Part shown: positions 17,241-25,265 of the stretch, piece after piece | Layout of the letters: every line of letters starts with the position of its first letter | How positions within the stretch are numbered: the stretch's first letter is position 1 | From: UBA6109 sp035366835 | Lineage (GTDB): Bacteria > Desulfobacterota > Syntrophia > Syntrophales > UBA6109 | Assembly (NCBI GenBank): GCA_035366835.1 | Contig: DAOSIS010000004.1 | Span: 94,774-158,773, forward strand | DNA: 64,000 bases | Direction of reading: 5' to 3' | Translations under genes and position numbers: made by a program | The notes under the pieces: generated by a model | The model's input: only the letters and a program-made list of their open reading frames with translations | The model's database searches: none | What the model was told of the DNA's origin: nothing

Positions 17241-18086
17241 ATGACGGGATTCACTTGCCGCATCGAAACGGCGCTCTTGAGCCGTTTCCGGGCCCGGCCT
17301 GTACGACTTTTTTTCAGGCAGGGCCGGACACGGGCCTGCCTGATCCTCGCGGGGCTGCTCTGCTTCATGTCCGCGGCCGCCGCCGCTTCGCCGGAGGCCT
17401 TTCCACAACCGGCCGGCGCCGTGAGCGATTTCGCCGGCGTTGTGCCTCCGGAATTGCGGGCGCGGATGGAGGATCTCAGCAGGGAAGTCCTGCAGAAGAC
17501 CGGCGTTTCCGTCGTCGTCGCCGCCCTGGAGACGATCGGGGACGGCGATGTGGACGATTATGCAAACCGCCTCTATTCCGCATGGGGAATCGGGAAGAAG
17601 GGAGAGGACCGGGGCGTCCTCATCCTGCTCGCCGTCCGCGAGCGCCGGATCCGCATCGAGACCGGTTACGGTGTGGAGGGAATCCTCCCCGACGGGCTGG
17701 CCGGCGAGATTCTGGACCGCTACGCCATTCCGCATCTGAAAAAGAACGATTTCGGCCCCGGTCTCTACAACGCCCTCGCCGCCGTTTCAGCGGTCATCGC
17801 AAAGGATGCGGGCGTCGAACTGACGGGTCTGCCCCGGCGGGAATCCCGCAGCGCGGGAAAGCGCGCCCGCGAGGGGAATTGGCTGACGCCGGTTCTCCTG
17901 ATCCTTGTTGCAGCAGTGCTCCTCGGAACGAAGAGGGGCCGGGAGGATATCCTGCCGCTGCTGCTTGTGCTGCTTGCCAGCGGCGGCGGCAGTCGACGCG
18001 GCGGCTTTGGCGGTTTCGGCGGGGGCGGTTTCGGCGGCTTCGGCGGGGGGAGCAGCGGGGGCGGCGGCGCCAGCCGTGGTTTCTGA
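17241..18086 (+). CDS. TPM-domain membrane protein (YgcG family) with Gly-rich C-terminus
   Basis: 281 residues. After an N-terminal hydrophobic signal or anchor, the TPM domain (about 50-190) shows VSDFAGVVPPELRARM, GVSVVVAALETIGDGDVDDYANRLYSAWGIG, RGVLILLAVRERRIRIETGYGVEG and LPDGLAGEILD. A second hydrophobic segment follows (LTPVLLILVAAVLLG), then a Gly/Phe-rich tail (GGFGGFGGGGFGG). TPM proteins usually sit with LemA, as here with the gene at 18999. Their biochemical role is unclear; some have phosphatase activity or act in membrane quality control. The start at 17241 has AGGAAG upstream, and earlier in-frame starts are rejected. Confidence 0.83.
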   Translation: MTGFTCRIETALLSRFRARPVRLFFRQGRTRACLILAGLLCFMSAAAAASPEAFPQPAGAVSDFAGVVPPELRARMEDLSREVLQKTGVSVVVAALETIGDGDVDDYANRLYSAWGIGKKGEDRGVLILLAVRERRIRIETGYGVEGILPDGLAGEILDRYAIPHLKKNDFGPGLYNALAAVSAVIAKDAGVELTGLPRRESRSAGKRAREGNWLTPVLLILVAAVLLGTKRGREDILPLLLVLLASGGGSRRGGFGGFGGGGFGGFGGGSSGGGGASRGF

Positions 18087-18226
18087 CGGGTCTGAAGAAT
18101 TCATTGCCGACGGCTGCGAAAAGCCTGTTGAAAAAGATCCGCAACCGCGGCAGAATCCGTATCTGCGGGAACGATTCGGCGGCAGCGCACGGGAGCGGGC
18201 CCGGGAGAAGAAGGCGGGAGGATTGC

Positions 18227-18958
18227 ATGGCGAAAAAGCCCGATAAGCCGGAAGAGATCTTTCCGGAATTTCGCGAAGATTTCGAGAGGCTGTTCGGAAG
18301 CGAACTCGTCGCGATCATTCTCTACGGAAGCGGCGCGGCGGGCCGGTACGTTCCCGGGCGTTCCGACATCAATTTCCTCGTCGTCCTGACCGAAACAGGC
18401 ATGGAGCGGATCGACCGTGCCGTCGACGCGGTGAACCGCTGGCGGAAGCGCGGGGTGGCGACGCCGCTCTTCATGACGCCGGCCTATGTGCAGGACTCTC
18501 TCGATTCCTACCCGATCGAGTTCCTGAACATGAAGCGCGAGCACGTTCTGGTCTGCGGCCAGGACGTCCTCGCGGACCTGACGTTCGAACCCGTGCACCT
18601 GCGGCTCCAGATCGAGCGGGAGCTGAAAGGGAAGATCCTCCATCTGCGCACCGGTTTTCTCGAAGCGGAGGGGAAAGCCGGGAAACTGAGGGAACTGATC
18701 CGCGTCTCCCTGACCGCCTTCCTGTCGCTCTTTACCGCCCTCCTGTACCTCAAGGGCGGCGAGGTTCCCTCCGACCGCAGGGAAATCGTACGCGCCCTGT
18801 CCCGCATCCTGCCGCTGGACGAGACCGTTTTCTTCCGCTGCCTGGAGATCCGCGAGGGGCTGGACGCCCTGTCTTCGGCAGGCGTGAAGGCGGCCTTTCT
18901 CGAGTACATGAAGGAGATCGAACGGCTCTGCGTGAGCATCGACAGGGCCGAGCTTTAG
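18227..18958 (+). CDS. Nucleotidyltransferase-fold protein with altered second metal ligand
   Basis: 243 residues, ATG preceded by GGGAGG. The N-terminal half resembles polymerase-beta-type nucleotidyltransferases: ELVAIILYGSGAAGRYVPGRSDINFLVVL. The usual GS...SDxD reads SDIN, so the second Asp is Asn. The C-terminal half is helical (KGKILHLRTGFLEAEGK, then AFLSLFTALLYLKGG), as in MNT/KNTase-like proteins that have an added helical bundle. It lies between the TPM and LemA genes and may be part of their operon. Substrate unknown, and catalytic activity is uncertain because of the Asn. Confidence 0.72.
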   Translation: MAKKPDKPEEIFPEFREDFERLFGSELVAIILYGSGAAGRYVPGRSDINFLVVLTETGMERIDRAVDAVNRWRKRGVATPLFMTPAYVQDSLDSYPIEFLNMKREHVLVCGQDVLADLTFEPVHLRLQIERELKGKILHLRTGFLEAEGKAGKLRELIRVSLTAFLSLFTALLYLKGGEVPSDRREIVRALSRILPLDETVFFRCLEIREGLDALSSAGVKAAFLEYMKEIERLCVSIDRAEL

Positions 18959-18998
18959 CACGACGAGCGGGACAAAATCGAAACGTGGGGAGGAAGAA

Positions 18999-19574
18999 AT
19001 GAGCAAGACAAAGATGATCCTCATTGCAGCGGCGGTCGTCATCATCCTTGGAGGCCTTTCGCTGTATGGTTTCTTCAAGGGGACCTACAACCGCTTCGTT
19101 GCGATGGATGAGGCGGTGAAATCGGCCTGGGCGCAGGTGGACAATCAGCTTCAGCGCCGCTACGACCTCATCCCCAACCTGGTGGAGACCGTGAAAGGAT
19201 ACGCCAAACAGGAGCGGGACGTCCTTGTCGAGGTGACCAACGCCCGGGCCAGAGTGGGAGGGGCGGCGACGGTCCCCGACAAGATCAGCGCCAACAACGA
19301 ACTGTCGTCGGCCCTGGGCCGTCTCCTGGTCGTCGTCGAACGGTACCCGGATCTGAAATCCAGCGCGAACTTCATCCGCCTGCAGGACGAACTGGCGGGG
19401 ACGGAAAACCGGATATCGGTCGAACGCCGCCGCTACAACGAAGCCGTCCAGGCTTACAACGTCGCCATCCGCAGTTTCCCGGCGAATCTGCTGGCGAGTC
19501 TGTTTTCCTTTGAAAAGGCGGCGTTTTTCGAGGCGCCTGCCGTTGCAAAGTCCGCCCCGCAGGTCAAGTTCTAG
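18999..19574 (+). CDS. lemA: LemA family membrane protein
   Basis: 191 residues. An N-terminal membrane helix (MILIAAAVVIILGGLSLYGF) is followed by the LemA helical domain with the signatures YNRFVAMDEAVKSAWAQVDNQLQRRYDLIPNLVETVKGYA, ERYPDLKSSANFIRLQDELAGTENRISVERRRYNEAV and FPANLLASLFSF. LemA proteins are widespread bacterial inner-membrane proteins of unclear function, regularly paired with TPM proteins as here. GGGGAGGAAG precedes the ATG. Confidence 0.93.
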   Translation: MSKTKMILIAAAVVIILGGLSLYGFFKGTYNRFVAMDEAVKSAWAQVDNQLQRRYDLIPNLVETVKGYAKQERDVLVEVTNARARVGGAATVPDKISANNELSSALGRLLVVVERYPDLKSSANFIRLQDELAGTENRISVERRRYNEAVQAYNVAIRSFPANLLASLFSFEKAAFFEAPAVAKSAPQVKF

Positions 19575-19652
19575 CCTGCGGATTTTCCCGCGGCACCGGC
19601 CGCGGCCGCCCCGCGGAACGCGGGGTAGGAAGACGAAAGGAGGAGTCCGAGC

Positions 19653-20111
19653 ATGTTGCCTTTCCGAAAGATCCTTCACCCGACGGATTTCAGCGCTCCG
19701 TCCCTGGTGGCGCTGGAGGCCGCCAAAGAACTGGCAGCGCAGTTTTCGGCCGAGCTGTCCGTTGTTCACGTCGTTTCGGCCGTGCCGCTGCTGCCGGTCA
19801 TGGAGGGGACGTCGTCCTTCGACGTCGAGACGTACCAGGCGGAGCTGATCGCCTGTTCGCGCCAGGCCCTGGATGACCTGATCCGGAAGCATTTCCCGAA
19901 CGGCGGGGTCCGTTCCGATCTGCTGCACGGAAATCCCGCCGATCAGATCGTCCGCATCGCCGAGAAGGAGGGCGTCGATCTGATCGTGTTGGCCACCCAC
20001 GGGCAGACAGGCTGGCGGCACCTCGTTTTCGGATCCGTTGCGGCGCGGGTGGTCCGGCTGGCGCCCTGTCCGGTTCTGACCGTGCGCGCGCCCTATATCG
20101 ACAGACCCTGA
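19653..20111 (+). CDS. Universal stress protein (UspA family)
   Basis: 152 residues, AAAGGAGGAG upstream. It shows the UspA fold signatures: start FRKILHPTDFSAPSLVALEAA, a central VDLIVLATHGQTGWRHLVFGSVAARVVRLAPCPVLTV. This C-terminal pattern corresponds to the ATP-binding G-2x-G-9x-G-(S/T) motif, so nucleotide binding is likely. It follows the LemA gene by about 80 bases on the same strand and could be co-transcribed. Role: general stress resistance. Confidence 0.9.
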   Translation: MLPFRKILHPTDFSAPSLVALEAAKELAAQFSAELSVVHVVSAVPLLPVMEGTSSFDVETYQAELIACSRQALDDLIRKHFPNGGVRSDLLHGNPADQIVRIAEKEGVDLIVLATHGQTGWRHLVFGSVAARVVRLAPCPVLTVRAPYIDRP

Positions 20112-20149
20112 AGGAGTTTGAAGACAAAGGGGAATTCAAGGGGGACGGG

Positions 20150-20461
20150 ATGACTCGGGGAAGCGACGGGCGCGGATGGGTGAAGGAATTTTCCGGCCGC
20201 ACCGGGAAGGCCCTGCGGTTCATCCGCGAGGTCCTTTACGGATACACCACCCACGAACTGAACCTGGAACTGAGGAAGGAACGGGCCCAGGTGGAACGGC
20301 TCTTCATGCTCGCCGTTTTCGGTGACCTCGTCGGCCTGCCCATCCTCCCCCCTTACTATGCCATGCGGATCCTGCCCTTCATCGTTCCATCGCTGCGGAC
20401 CTGGAAGAGGAGCCTGCTGAGGGAGCGGGATCTGACGGACCTGGCCACGGCCGACCTCTAG
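20150..20461 (+). CDS. Hypothetical protein, 103 residues
   Basis: A charged N-terminal half contains RFIREVLYGYTTHELNLELRKERAQVERLFMLAVFGDLVGLPILPPYYAMRILPFIVP, followed by a basic, charged tail. The single hydrophobic stretch suggests loose membrane association. It begins 38 bases after the universal stress protein gene, in the same direction. I do not recognise the family, though the composition and codon use look like a real gene. A repeat element begins immediately after its stop. Confidence 0.6.
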   Translation: MTRGSDGRGWVKEFSGRTGKALRFIREVLYGYTTHELNLELRKERAQVERLFMLAVFGDLVGLPILPPYYAMRILPFIVPSLRTWKRSLLRERDLTDLATADL

Positions 20462-20467
20462 CCCATC

Positions 20468-20598
20468 AGGCTGTGTAAAAGGCCCGTCTGCGGCGTTTCC
20501 TCATTCCTCGATTCCTCGTCGCTGCGGCGTACGTTCCAGTGCGCCTCACGGATCGAGACTTCGGGGGCCTTGCATCCGAGCCTTTCCGGACCGCCTGG
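20468..20598. repeat. MITE/REP-like dispersed repeat, copy A
   Basis: This is one of three clear copies of a 120-160-base element in the window (B at 24871, C at 57558). Shared blocks are an AGGC-GTT-AAAA left end, GCCCGTCTGCGGCGTTTCC, a central GCGTACG...CAGT.CGCC and a right end near CCTTGCATCC...GGCC. The two ends are imperfect inverted repeats, so the element can fold. Copy A is the most degenerate and sits just after a stop codon. Confidence 0.75.
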
Positions 20599-20737
20599 AT
20601 AAAGAACCCCGTCATTTCGTCCTGATCGATCATGTCCTGCCGGTAGGGCGCTGGGAAGGATTTTCGGTACTTCGAAAAATCTTCGCGATCCGGGGCAGGA
20701 TAGGATCGATCATCCTTGAAAAATCCTTCCTTGGCAG

Positions 20738-21655
20738 TCAACAGGCAGGGGCGGCCCGGGTTTTCCAGATGCCGCCGTCCATGACGATCCGCGAGGGGAC
20801 GCCGGGCGCCGGGTCCTTGCGCCCCGGGAGGGAATACGCCGGATCGTTCGGCAGGAGAACGCCGTAAACATCCCCTTCGGCGAAGGCCTCGGGGAGGACC
20901 GGCTCGATCCGGCGGTGCATGGCGGCGGCAAACAGGGCGTCCGCCGTCGCGAAGGCGACGAGTTCCTCCACCGTCCGCAGCGTCGGCGGCATGAGGACGA
21001 TCATGCCTTCTCCGTGCAGGGCCAGGGCCTCCCCGGGTGTCAGCCACTGGCACTCCGTCATTTCCGAGTGATCCTGAAGAGCCGTCTGGCCGGCCGGCAG
21101 GCGGGCCAGGAAGAACCGCGCGTCGAAGCGGCGCGGCTCCACCGCGGGCGTAATCCAGCGCGAATAGGGGGTGAGCCGGTCGAGGGCGTAGTGGAACTTC
21201 TCGTAGCGGGCGATTTCGGCAAGGCTCAGCGAGCGGCTGCGAAGTCCGCCGCGGCAGGCCGACCTGCGGACCGCCGCGGCAGGCCCCGCGGCATCAAGCG
21301 GCAGGCCGTCGCGCCCGTTGGCCAGCAGAATCCCCGACTCCTCGAAGGTCTCCCGGACGGCCGCGACGAAGAGGCCGCGGGCCCTTGCAACGGGCAGGGA
21401 AGGCTCCTGCAGGAGGACGTTGACGCCCGGGGGCGGCGCATCCAGGCAGGGGAGAAGGTCGTCCGCCATGTCCGCGTCGTCCAGCCGTCCGCCCGGAAAC
21501 ACGAAGGCCCCACCCATGAATGTCTGACGCTGGTGGCGGCGCATGAGAAGCACTTCGAACGGTCTGCCCCGTTCTTCGCGGACGACGATGACGGTCGCCG
21601 CATCCAGCGGCTCCACAGGCTCTGCTGGAGGCGATTTCAGGAATTCACTCGGCAT
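20738..21655 (-). CDS. NUDIX hydrolase, NUDT19/RP2-like
   Basis: 305 residues. The start LDAATVIVVREERGRPFEVLLMRRH, the FMGGAFVFPGGRLD segment and the Nudix box RGLFVAAVRETFEESGILLA (REXXEEXGI-type core) place it in the long NUDIX group related to mammalian NUDT19, which hydrolyses CoA and CoA esters. The insert between the FPGG segment and the Nudix box is family-like. The downstream part (RWITPAVEPRRFDARFFLA, then ECQWLTPGEAL) matches the same group. It lies 70 bases downstream of the SDR gene on the same strand. The substrate is inferred only by similarity. Confidence 0.85.
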   Translation of the reverse strand: MPSEFLKSPPAEPVEPLDAATVIVVREERGRPFEVLLMRRHQRQTFMGGAFVFPGGRLDDADMADDLLPCLDAPPPGVNVLLQEPSLPVARARGLFVAAVRETFEESGILLANGRDGLPLDAAGPAAAVRRSACRGGLRSRSLSLAEIARYEKFHYALDRLTPYSRWITPAVEPRRFDARFFLARLPAGQTALQDHSEMTECQWLTPGEALALHGEGMIVLMPPTLRTVEELVAFATADALFAAAMHRRIEPVLPEAFAEGDVYGVLLPNDPAYSLPGRKDPAPGVPSRIVMDGGIWKTRAAPAC

Positions 21656-21725
21656 GATCGGAATCGGATCCTTTCCAAAGAAACGTTCTTCCGCCTTCAG
21701 GGCGGGTATTCTTTCGTTCTCGCGT

Positions 21726-22514
21726 CTATCGGGCCATCATGCCGCCGTCGTCGACGAGGACATGGCCCGTCAGATAGGCGGAGGCGTCGGAAGCGAGGAA
21801 GACCGCCACGGCCTTGATGTCGTCCGCCTCGCCGATCCGTCGCATCGGGATCATCGCCAGGATCCGGTCGCGCACCTCCTGGAACTCCGGTTTCTCGATA
21901 TAGGCCATCATGTCGGTGCGGAAGAAGCCGGGGGCGATGGCATTGACGCGGATCCGGTAAGGCGCGAGCTTCACCGCCAGGTTCATGGTGAGCAGGTTGA
22001 CCGCCGCCTTGGTCGAGTTGTAGGGGACGGCCGGATGCATGGCCTCCTCGGTGCCCCGGAACCCCATGACGGAGGAGATGTTGATCATGTTGCCGCCTCC
22101 CTGGTTCTTCATGACGGCCGCAACCTTCTGCGAGAGGATCCAGACGCCGCGGACATTGACGTTGAACATCTGGTCCCATCGCTCGATCGGGAATTCCAGC
22201 GTCGGCGCCCCCCAGCTGGCCCCGGCGTTGTTGACGAGGATGTCGATCCGGGAGAATTCCGCCAGCACCGTACGGATCATGGCGTCGATCTCCTCCGGTT
22301 TCCCCATGTCGCATGCGACGGGAAGAACCCGCACGCCGAAATTCCGACGGATCTCTTCCGCGGCTGCTTCGAGATTCTTCATTTTGCGCGACGCGAGGAC
22401 GAGATCGGCCCCCGCCTCCGCCAGCCCCTCGGCGATGAATTTCCCGATTCCGCGCCCGCCGCCCGTGACGAGCGCCACCTTTCCGCCCAGCCGGAACATA
22501 TCCTGCAGTCTCAT
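21726..22514 (-). CDS. Short-chain dehydrogenase/reductase
   Basis: 262 residues. A classical SDR fold: cofactor motif VTGGGRGIG, VNNAG, catalytic Ser in INISSVMG, and Tyr-x3-Lys in YNSTKAAV, ending LVDDGGMMA. The basic residue after the second strand (ASRKMKN) suggests NADP(H). The ATG at 22514 has GGAGG six bases upstream and is preferred over an ATG at 22535. It has its own sigma-70-type promoter. The substrate cannot be told; FabG-like and gluconate-5-dehydrogenase-like roles are both common for this type. Confidence 0.9.
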   Translation of the reverse strand: MRLQDMFRLGGKVALVTGGGRGIGKFIAEGLAEAGADLVLASRKMKNLEAAAEEIRRNFGVRVLPVACDMGKPEEIDAMIRTVLAEFSRIDILVNNAGASWGAPTLEFPIERWDQMFNVNVRGVWILSQKVAAVMKNQGGGNMINISSVMGFRGTEEAMHPAVPYNSTKAAVNLLTMNLAVKLAPYRIRVNAIAPGFFRTDMMAYIEKPEFQEVRDRILAMIPMRRIGEADDIKAVAVFLASDASAYLTGHVLVDDGGMMAR

Positions 22515-22579
22515 GACGACCTCCTCAAGGCGCATAGGGCCTCTTCCGGCCGCCGGGGCGGCGGACCGTGAGGCGGCGC

Positions 22580-22609
22580 ATTGTAGCGGCGTTGTCTTCC
22601 TTTTGTCAA
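22580..22609 (-). promoter_or_regulatory. Sigma-70-type promoter of the SDR gene
   Basis: On the minus strand TTGACA (22609-22604) is followed after 18 bases by TACAAT (22585-22580). The leader before the ATG at 22514 is about 60 bases. Confidence 0.65.
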
Positions 22610-22697
22610 ATCATTCGTCACCGCGGCGGTCGCCAACTCTCCGTCATCGCTGAGTTTTTCGTGAGACGGCCCGGCGGAAGAAAATGATGCGCCGATA

Positions 22698-22725
22698 TTG
22701 ACAGGCCGGAAAGAATGATTACATT
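22698..22725 (+). promoter_or_regulatory. Sigma-70-type promoter upstream of groES-groEL
   Basis: TTGACA (22698-22703), 16-base spacer, TACATT (22720-22725). It is the only good match in the 400 bases before groES. No CIRCE element (TTAGCACTC-N9-GAGTGCTAA) and no convincing sigma-32 site were found, so heat control, if present, is not evident. Confidence 0.5.
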
Positions 22726-22755
22726 GGGGCATCATCCCGTGAAAATAGAGGAGTC

Positions 22756-22896
22756 ATGAGAGGAACAGCAGGAAAATCCTTCGTTTTCATCGGTGCTGTC
22801 TTACTGTACGGTCGCGTGTCGGCGCGCACCCCCCAGCCGGACCCATTCTTCGCGAAAGTTCTTACTTTTGCCGCCATCGGAAGGAGCGGCAAATGA
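22756..22896 (+). CDS. Possible 46-residue leader peptide or small protein upstream of groES
   Basis: The frame ATG-AGA-GGA... to TGA has a good ribosome site (GAGGAG five bases upstream of the ATG). It begins MRGTAGKSFVFIGAVLLYG and ends AAIGRSGK. It lies between the groESL promoter and the groES ribosome site, so it would be translated from the same transcript. Length is marginal and no homologue is known to me. It may be a chance ORF in a leader. Confidence 0.3.
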   Translation: MRGTAGKSFVFIGAVLLYGRVSARTPQPDPFFAKVLTFAAIGRSGK

Positions 22897-22922
22897 TTCC
22901 ATAAGTTCAAGGAGGTGGAAAC

Positions 22923-23213
22923 ATGAAGATCAGACCCCTGCAGGATCGAGTCGTGGTGCTGAGGACGGAAAGGGATGAAAAGACGGTGGGCGGGATCATC
23001 ATTCCCGACACGGCCAAGGAAAAACCCCAGGAGGGCAAGGTTGTCGCCGCCGGACCCGGGAAAAGGGACAAGGACGGCACGCTGATTCCCCTGGATGTGA
23101 AGAAAGGCGATCAGATCCTCTTCAGCCGCTACGCCGGCAATGAGGTCAAGATCGACGGCGTGGAGCATCTCATCATGCGTGAAGACGACATACTCGGCGT
23201 TATCGAATCGTAG
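22923..23213 (+). CDS. groES: Co-chaperonin GroES
   Basis: 96 residues, the normal length, with AAGGAGGTGG upstream. It starts MKIRPLQDRVVVLR, has the mobile-loop region EKTVGGIIIPDTAKEKPQEGKVVAAGPGK and ends GVEHLIMREDDILGVIES. It forms the heptameric lid on GroEL, whose gene follows after 21 bases. Confidence 0.97.
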   Translation: MKIRPLQDRVVVLRTERDEKTVGGIIIPDTAKEKPQEGKVVAAGPGKRDKDGTLIPLDVKKGDQILFSRYAGNEVKIDGVEHLIMREDDILGVIES

Positions 23214-23234
23214 CGAAAAGGAGGACAGGAGAAG

Positions 23235-24869
23235 ATGGCAGCGAAAGACATCAAATACAGCGGTATTGCCCGCGAGAGGATCATGACCGGGGTCGATACC
23301 CTGGCCAACGCGGTCAAGGTCACCCTGGGACCGAAGGGGCGGAACGTGCTGATCGAAAAATCGTGGGGCGCCCCGACCATCACCAAGGACGGTGTGACGG
23401 TCGCCAAGGAGATCGAGCTGGAGGACAAGTTCGAGAACATGGGCGCCCAGATGGTCAAGGAAGTCGCTTCCAAGACTTCGGACACGGCCGGCGACGGCAC
23501 CACGACCGCGACGGTCCTGGCGCAGAGCATCTATCGCGAGGGATCGAAACTGGTCGCCGCCGGGATGAATCCGATGTCGCTCAAGCGCGGCATTGACAAG
23601 GGCGTCGTCATCGTCGTGGAAGAGCTGAAGAAGATGAGCAAGACGATCCGCGACAAAAAGGAAATCGCCCAGGTCGGCAAGGTGTCGGCGAACAACGACA
23701 GCGCCATTGGCGACATCATCTCCGAGGCGATGGAGAAGGTCGGTAAGGAGGGCGTCATCACCGTCGAGGAAGCCAAGGCGATGGAGACGACGCTGGAGAT
23801 CGTGGAGGGCATGCAGTTCGACCGCGGCTACATCTCACCCTACTTCGTCACCGACGCGGAGAAGATGGTGGTGGATCTGGAAGACCCCCTCATCCTCCTG
23901 CACGAGAAGAAGATCGCCAACATGAAGGAATTGCTTCCTCTTCTGGAGCAGATCGCCAAACGGGGCCGGCCGCTGCTGATCATCGCCGAGGACGTCGAGG
24001 GCGAGGCGCTGGCGACGCTGGTCGTCAACAAGATCCGCGGCACGTTCAAGTGCGCGGCCGTCAAGGCCCCCGGTTTCGGCGACCGCCGCAAGGCCATGCT
24101 CGAGGACATCGCCATTCTCACGGGCGGCAAGCTGATCGCGGAAGACCTGGGCCTGAAACTGGAGGGGGTCACCCTCAACGATCTCGGAACCGCCAAGAAG
24201 GTCACGATCGACAAAGACAATACGACGATCGTCGACGGCGGCGGCAAGAAGAGCGACCTCGAAGGCCGCGTGAAGCAGATCCGGGCGCAAATCGAGGAGA
24301 CGACCTCCGATTACGACCGCGAGAAACTCCAGGAGCGTATGGCGAAGCTGGTCGGCGGCGTGGCCGTCATCCGGGTCGGCGCCGCGACGGAACTGGAAAT
24401 GAAGGAGAAAAAGGCCCGCGTCGAGGATGCGCTCAACGCGACGAGGGCAGCCGTCGAGGAAGGCATCGTTCCCGGCGGCGGCGTGGCCCTGCTGCGCACG
24501 GAGAAGAAACTGTCGGAAGCGAAACTTCCCGAAGACGAACAGCACGGCCTCAACATCGTCAGGCGCGCCGTGGAGGAGCCGCTGCGGCAGATCGCGGTCA
24601 ACGCGGGTTTCGAAGGCTCCGTCGTGGTGGAAAAGGTCCGAGAGTTGAAAGCGAACTCCGGCCTCGATGCGGAAAGCGGCCAGTACGGGGACATGCTTGC
24701 CGCCGGCATCATCGACCCGACGAAGGTCGTCCGGTTCGCCATCCAGAATGCGGCATCCGTTTCTTCGCTGCTTCTCACCACGGAGGCCATGGTCGCCGAG
24801 AAGCCCAAGAAGAAGGAAGCGGCGCCGATGCCGGGCGGGATGCCTCCGGGAGGCGACTACGACTACTAG
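23235..24869 (+). CDS. groEL: Chaperonin GroEL
   Basis: 544 residues, standard length. Equatorial, intermediate and apical domains are all recognisable: NAVKVTLGPKGRNVLIEKSWG, AGDGTTTATVLAQSI, the ATP-site GDGTT, VKAPGFGDRRKAMLEDIAILTGG, VGAATELEMKEKKARVEDALNATRAAVEEGIVPGGG. The tail is Gly/Met-rich (MPGGMPPGGDYDY) as in most GroELs. It folds cytosolic proteins with GroES. The repeat element B begins right after the stop codon and may serve as 3' structure of the transcript. Confidence 0.98.
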   Translation: MAAKDIKYSGIARERIMTGVDTLANAVKVTLGPKGRNVLIEKSWGAPTITKDGVTVAKEIELEDKFENMGAQMVKEVASKTSDTAGDGTTTATVLAQSIYREGSKLVAAGMNPMSLKRGIDKGVVIVVEELKKMSKTIRDKKEIAQVGKVSANNDSAIGDIISEAMEKVGKEGVITVEEAKAMETTLEIVEGMQFDRGYISPYFVTDAEKMVVDLEDPLILLHEKKIANMKELLPLLEQIAKRGRPLLIIAEDVEGEALATLVVNKIRGTFKCAAVKAPGFGDRRKAMLEDIAILTGGKLIAEDLGLKLEGVTLNDLGTAKKVTIDKDNTTIVDGGGKKSDLEGRVKQIRAQIEETTSDYDREKLQERMAKLVGGVAVIRVGAATELEMKEKKARVEDALNATRAAVEEGIVPGGGVALLRTEKKLSEAKLPEDEQHGLNIVRRAVEEPLRQIAVNAGFEGSVVVEKVRELKANSGLDAESGQYGDMLAAGIIDPTKVVRFAIQNAASVSSLLLTTEAMVAEKPKKKEAAPMPGGMPPGGDYDY

Positions 24870-24870
24870 G

Positions 24871-24993
24871 CGGCCGTTGAAAAACGCCCGTCTGCGGCGT
24901 TTCCCTCATCCTTCGCCGTTCAGCGTACGTCCAGTACGCCGCACGGCTCAGGATTTCGGGAGCCTTGCACCCAGGCATTTTTGAACGGCCTGG
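24871..24993. repeat. MITE/REP-like dispersed repeat, copy B
   Basis: This is the best-preserved copy. The ends are near-perfect inverted repeats of 17 bases (24872-24888 with 24974-24990, 15 of 17 pairs). The centre contains GCGTACGTCCAGTACGC, itself nearly palindromic. It starts one base after the groEL stop. Confidence 0.8.
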
Positions 24994-25043
24994 GACGGTA
25001 TTTTCGAGAACCTGCGAGGATCGAAAGAGGGTGCGGCTACTTA

Positions 25044-25189
25044 AGCGGCCGTTGAATCCGGCAGCGAGCGCCGCCGCCCGGAGGGGGCGGACGAGCGAAT
25101 GAAGAACAGACCGGCGTCCTTGGGGATCGCAGTCTTCTCCGGAGCTCGCTCCGGAGAAGACTGCCAAGACGCCCGTCTACAGCGTTTCC
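25044..25189. repeat. Interrupted repeat, copy D
   Basis: The left end GCGGCCGTTGA (25045-25055) and the next internal block (25166-25189, close to AAGACGCCCGTCTACAGCG) of the repeat family are separated by about 110 unrelated bases that include a long hairpin. The right half of the element is missing. It looks like a copy split by an insertion and then eroded. Confidence 0.5.
25129..25164. repeat. Perfect 16-bp inverted repeat with tetraloop
   Basis: Arms 25129-25144 and 25149-25164 pair without mismatch around CTCG. There is no T run on either side. It lies inside the sequence that interrupts repeat copy D. Confidence 0.85.
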
Positions 25190-25203
25190 TTAGAGTCCCT
25201 GAA

Positions 25204-25235
25204 CCCCACGCCCCTGCCATCCGAGGGGCGTGGGG
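25204..25235. repeat. Perfect 12-bp hairpin upstream of dnaJ
   Basis: CCCCACGCCCCT (25204-25215) pairs with 25224-25235 around an 8-base loop. It ends 30 bases before the dnaJ ATG. It may end transcripts from groEL or structure the dnaJ leader. Confidence 0.75.
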
Positions 25236-25265
25236 ATTCTCGTTCGGCGGACTGAACATTGTGCT

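Larger units (their letters stand above)
24870..25265. other. Repeat-filled gap between groEL and dnaJ
   Basis: The 396 bases hold no credible gene. In order they contain repeat copy B, a broken copy D with intervening sequence, a 16-bp perfect hairpin and a 12-bp perfect hairpin. Confidence 0.7.

Noticed and set aside
22620..22922. A CIRCE operator or sigma-32 promoter before groES
   Set aside because: No GAGTGCTAA-type inverted repeat and no CTTGAA/CCCCAT pair at suitable distance was found on reading the region.
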